This document shows, piece by piece, positions 6,724-7,095 of a stretch of 7,095 nt of DNA. The stretch's first letter is position 1, and each line of letters begins with the position of its first letter. The DNA is from an uncultured Alphaproteobacteria bacterium (GTDB lineage: Bacteria; Pseudomonadota; Alphaproteobacteria; Caulobacterales; Aquidulcibacteraceae). Below the pieces are notes generated by a model. It was given only the letters and a program-made list of their open reading frames with translations. It ran no database searches and was not told where the DNA came from. A program made the position numbers and the translations under genes. The stretch is taken from assembly GCA_937967725.1 (NCBI GenBank), contig CALBSY010000521.1:1-7095 (forward strand), written 5' to 3'.

Positions 6724-7095
6724 TTAGTCCCTCTTGTCCCGCGTGTCGCCCACCACGCGCGCCGGCACGCCTGCGACAATTCCGTAGTCCGGCACGTCTT
6801 TCGTCACGACCGCACCTGCGCCCACGAGCGCATTTCGGCCGATGGTGACGCCGCCCATGATGGTAGCGTTGGAGCCGATCGAGGCGCGTTGCTTCACCAA
6901 GGTAGGAACCACGGTCCAGTCCGCCTCGCTTTGCGCCGAGCCGTCTTCGTTCGCCGCGCGCGGGAACGTGTCATTGATGAACATCACGCCGTGACCGACG
7001 AACACCTCGTCCTCGATGGTCACGCCCTCACAAATGAACGTATGCGACGAAACTTTGCAGCGCTCGCCGACATGCGCGTTCTTTTGGATTTCTAC
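6724..7095 (-). CDS. wbpD: UDP-amino-sugar N-acetyltransferase, WbpD/WlbB-like (5' end cut by window edge)
   Basis: This is the C-terminal 123 residues of a left-handed beta-helix (hexapeptide repeat) acyltransferase. The frame is open to the window edge and ends at TAA. The visible part holds hexapeptide turns of the form V-x-I-x-x-x-A-x-V-G (start of the fragment), the stretch [20 protein letters not shown] (residues 18-37), then [20 protein letters not shown] (73-92), and the typical end GVPARVVGD (109-117), which in this fold lies near the acetyl-CoA site. In known WbpD/WlbB enzymes, acetyl-CoA acetylates the 3-amino group of UDP-2-acetamido-3-amino-2,3-dideoxyglucuronate in the cytoplasm. 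The family is usually about 190-200 residues, so roughly 70 N-terminal residues are missing. The two following genes encode the oxidase and aminotransferase of the same pathway, which supports the assignment over a generic sugar O-acetyltransferase. About 40 bases separate it from the next gene. The GTG at 7021-7023 is internal to the fold and is not the start. Confidence 0.9.
   Translation of the reverse strand, partial: VEIQKNAHVGERCKVSSHTFICEGVTIEDEVFVGHGVMFINDTFPRAANEDGSAQSEADWTVVPTLVKQRASIGSNATIMGGVTIGRNALVGAGAVVTKDVPDYGIVAGVPARVVGDTRDKRD

Noticed and set aside
5646..6848. A 400-codon open frame on the plus strand opposite the WbpB-like gene
   Set aside because: It is a mirror of a well-supported minus-strand gene in G+C-rich DNA. 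Its translation has no recognisable domain and is rich in His, Arg, Asp and Val as expected for a complement frame.
7021..7023. GTG as the start of the acetyltransferase
   Set aside because: The frame continues upstream to the window edge with the conserved hexapeptide repeats of the family, so the GTG is an internal valine codon.

Overview
The window is G+C-rich, and every convincing gene lies on the minus strand, read from position 7095 down to position 1. I see no intergenic gap longer than about 40 bases. The eight genes look like the middle of one long polysaccharide-biosynthesis operon (capsule, O-antigen or another surface glycan) of a Gram-negative bacterium. The codon bias and the style of the glycosyltransferase leader and the epimerase/aminotransferase pair suggest an alphaproteobacterium. 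That placement is an impression from the protein sequences and was not tested by a search.

Layout in transcription order. (1) 7095-6724: C-terminal part of a left-handed beta-helix N-acetyltransferase of the WbpD/WlbB type, cut by the window edge. (2) 6683-5655: Gfo/Idh/MocA oxidoreductase of the WbpB/WlbA type. (3) 5658-4537: DegT-family PLP aminotransferase of the WbpE/WlbC type, with a GTG start. (4) 4540-3572: extended SDR, nucleotide-sugar epimerase/dehydratase. (5) 3575-2439: a second, distinct DegT-family aminotransferase. (6) 2442-1588: ABC-2 polysaccharide export permease (Wzm type). (7) 1591-332: the matching ATPase (Wzt type) with a C-terminal glycan-recognition-like domain. (8) 345-1: N-terminus of a probable glycosyltransferase, cut by the other edge.

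Genes 1-3 form the module known from Pseudomonas wbp and Bordetella wlb clusters that turns UDP-GlcNAcA into UDP-2,3-diacetamido-2,3-dideoxyglucuronic acid: C3 oxidation, C3 transamination, then N-acetylation. The 6-dehydrogenase that makes UDP-GlcNAcA is not in the window. Genes 4-5 look like a second nucleotide-sugar branch whose product cannot be fixed from sequence. Genes 6-7 export the finished lipid-linked glycan across the inner membrane, so this is an ABC-transporter-dependent rather than a Wzx/Wzy system. Genes 2 to 7 are joined by five successive four-base stop/start overlaps (one GTGA, four ATGA), and gene 8 overlaps gene 7 by 14 bases, which implies strong translational coupling. 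No promoter or terminator is visible, so both must lie outside the window.

The oddest points are an Asp-to-Tyr replacement at the PLP pyridine-nitrogen position of the first aminotransferase, a second GAC-to-TAC-type change in the other aminotransferase, and a G-tract cluster with a 10-base tandem repeat inside the Pro-rich linker of the terminal glycosyltransferase. I found no RNA genes, CRISPR arrays, insertion sequences or attachment sites. Overall this is a recognisable glycan operon rather than a wholly new system.
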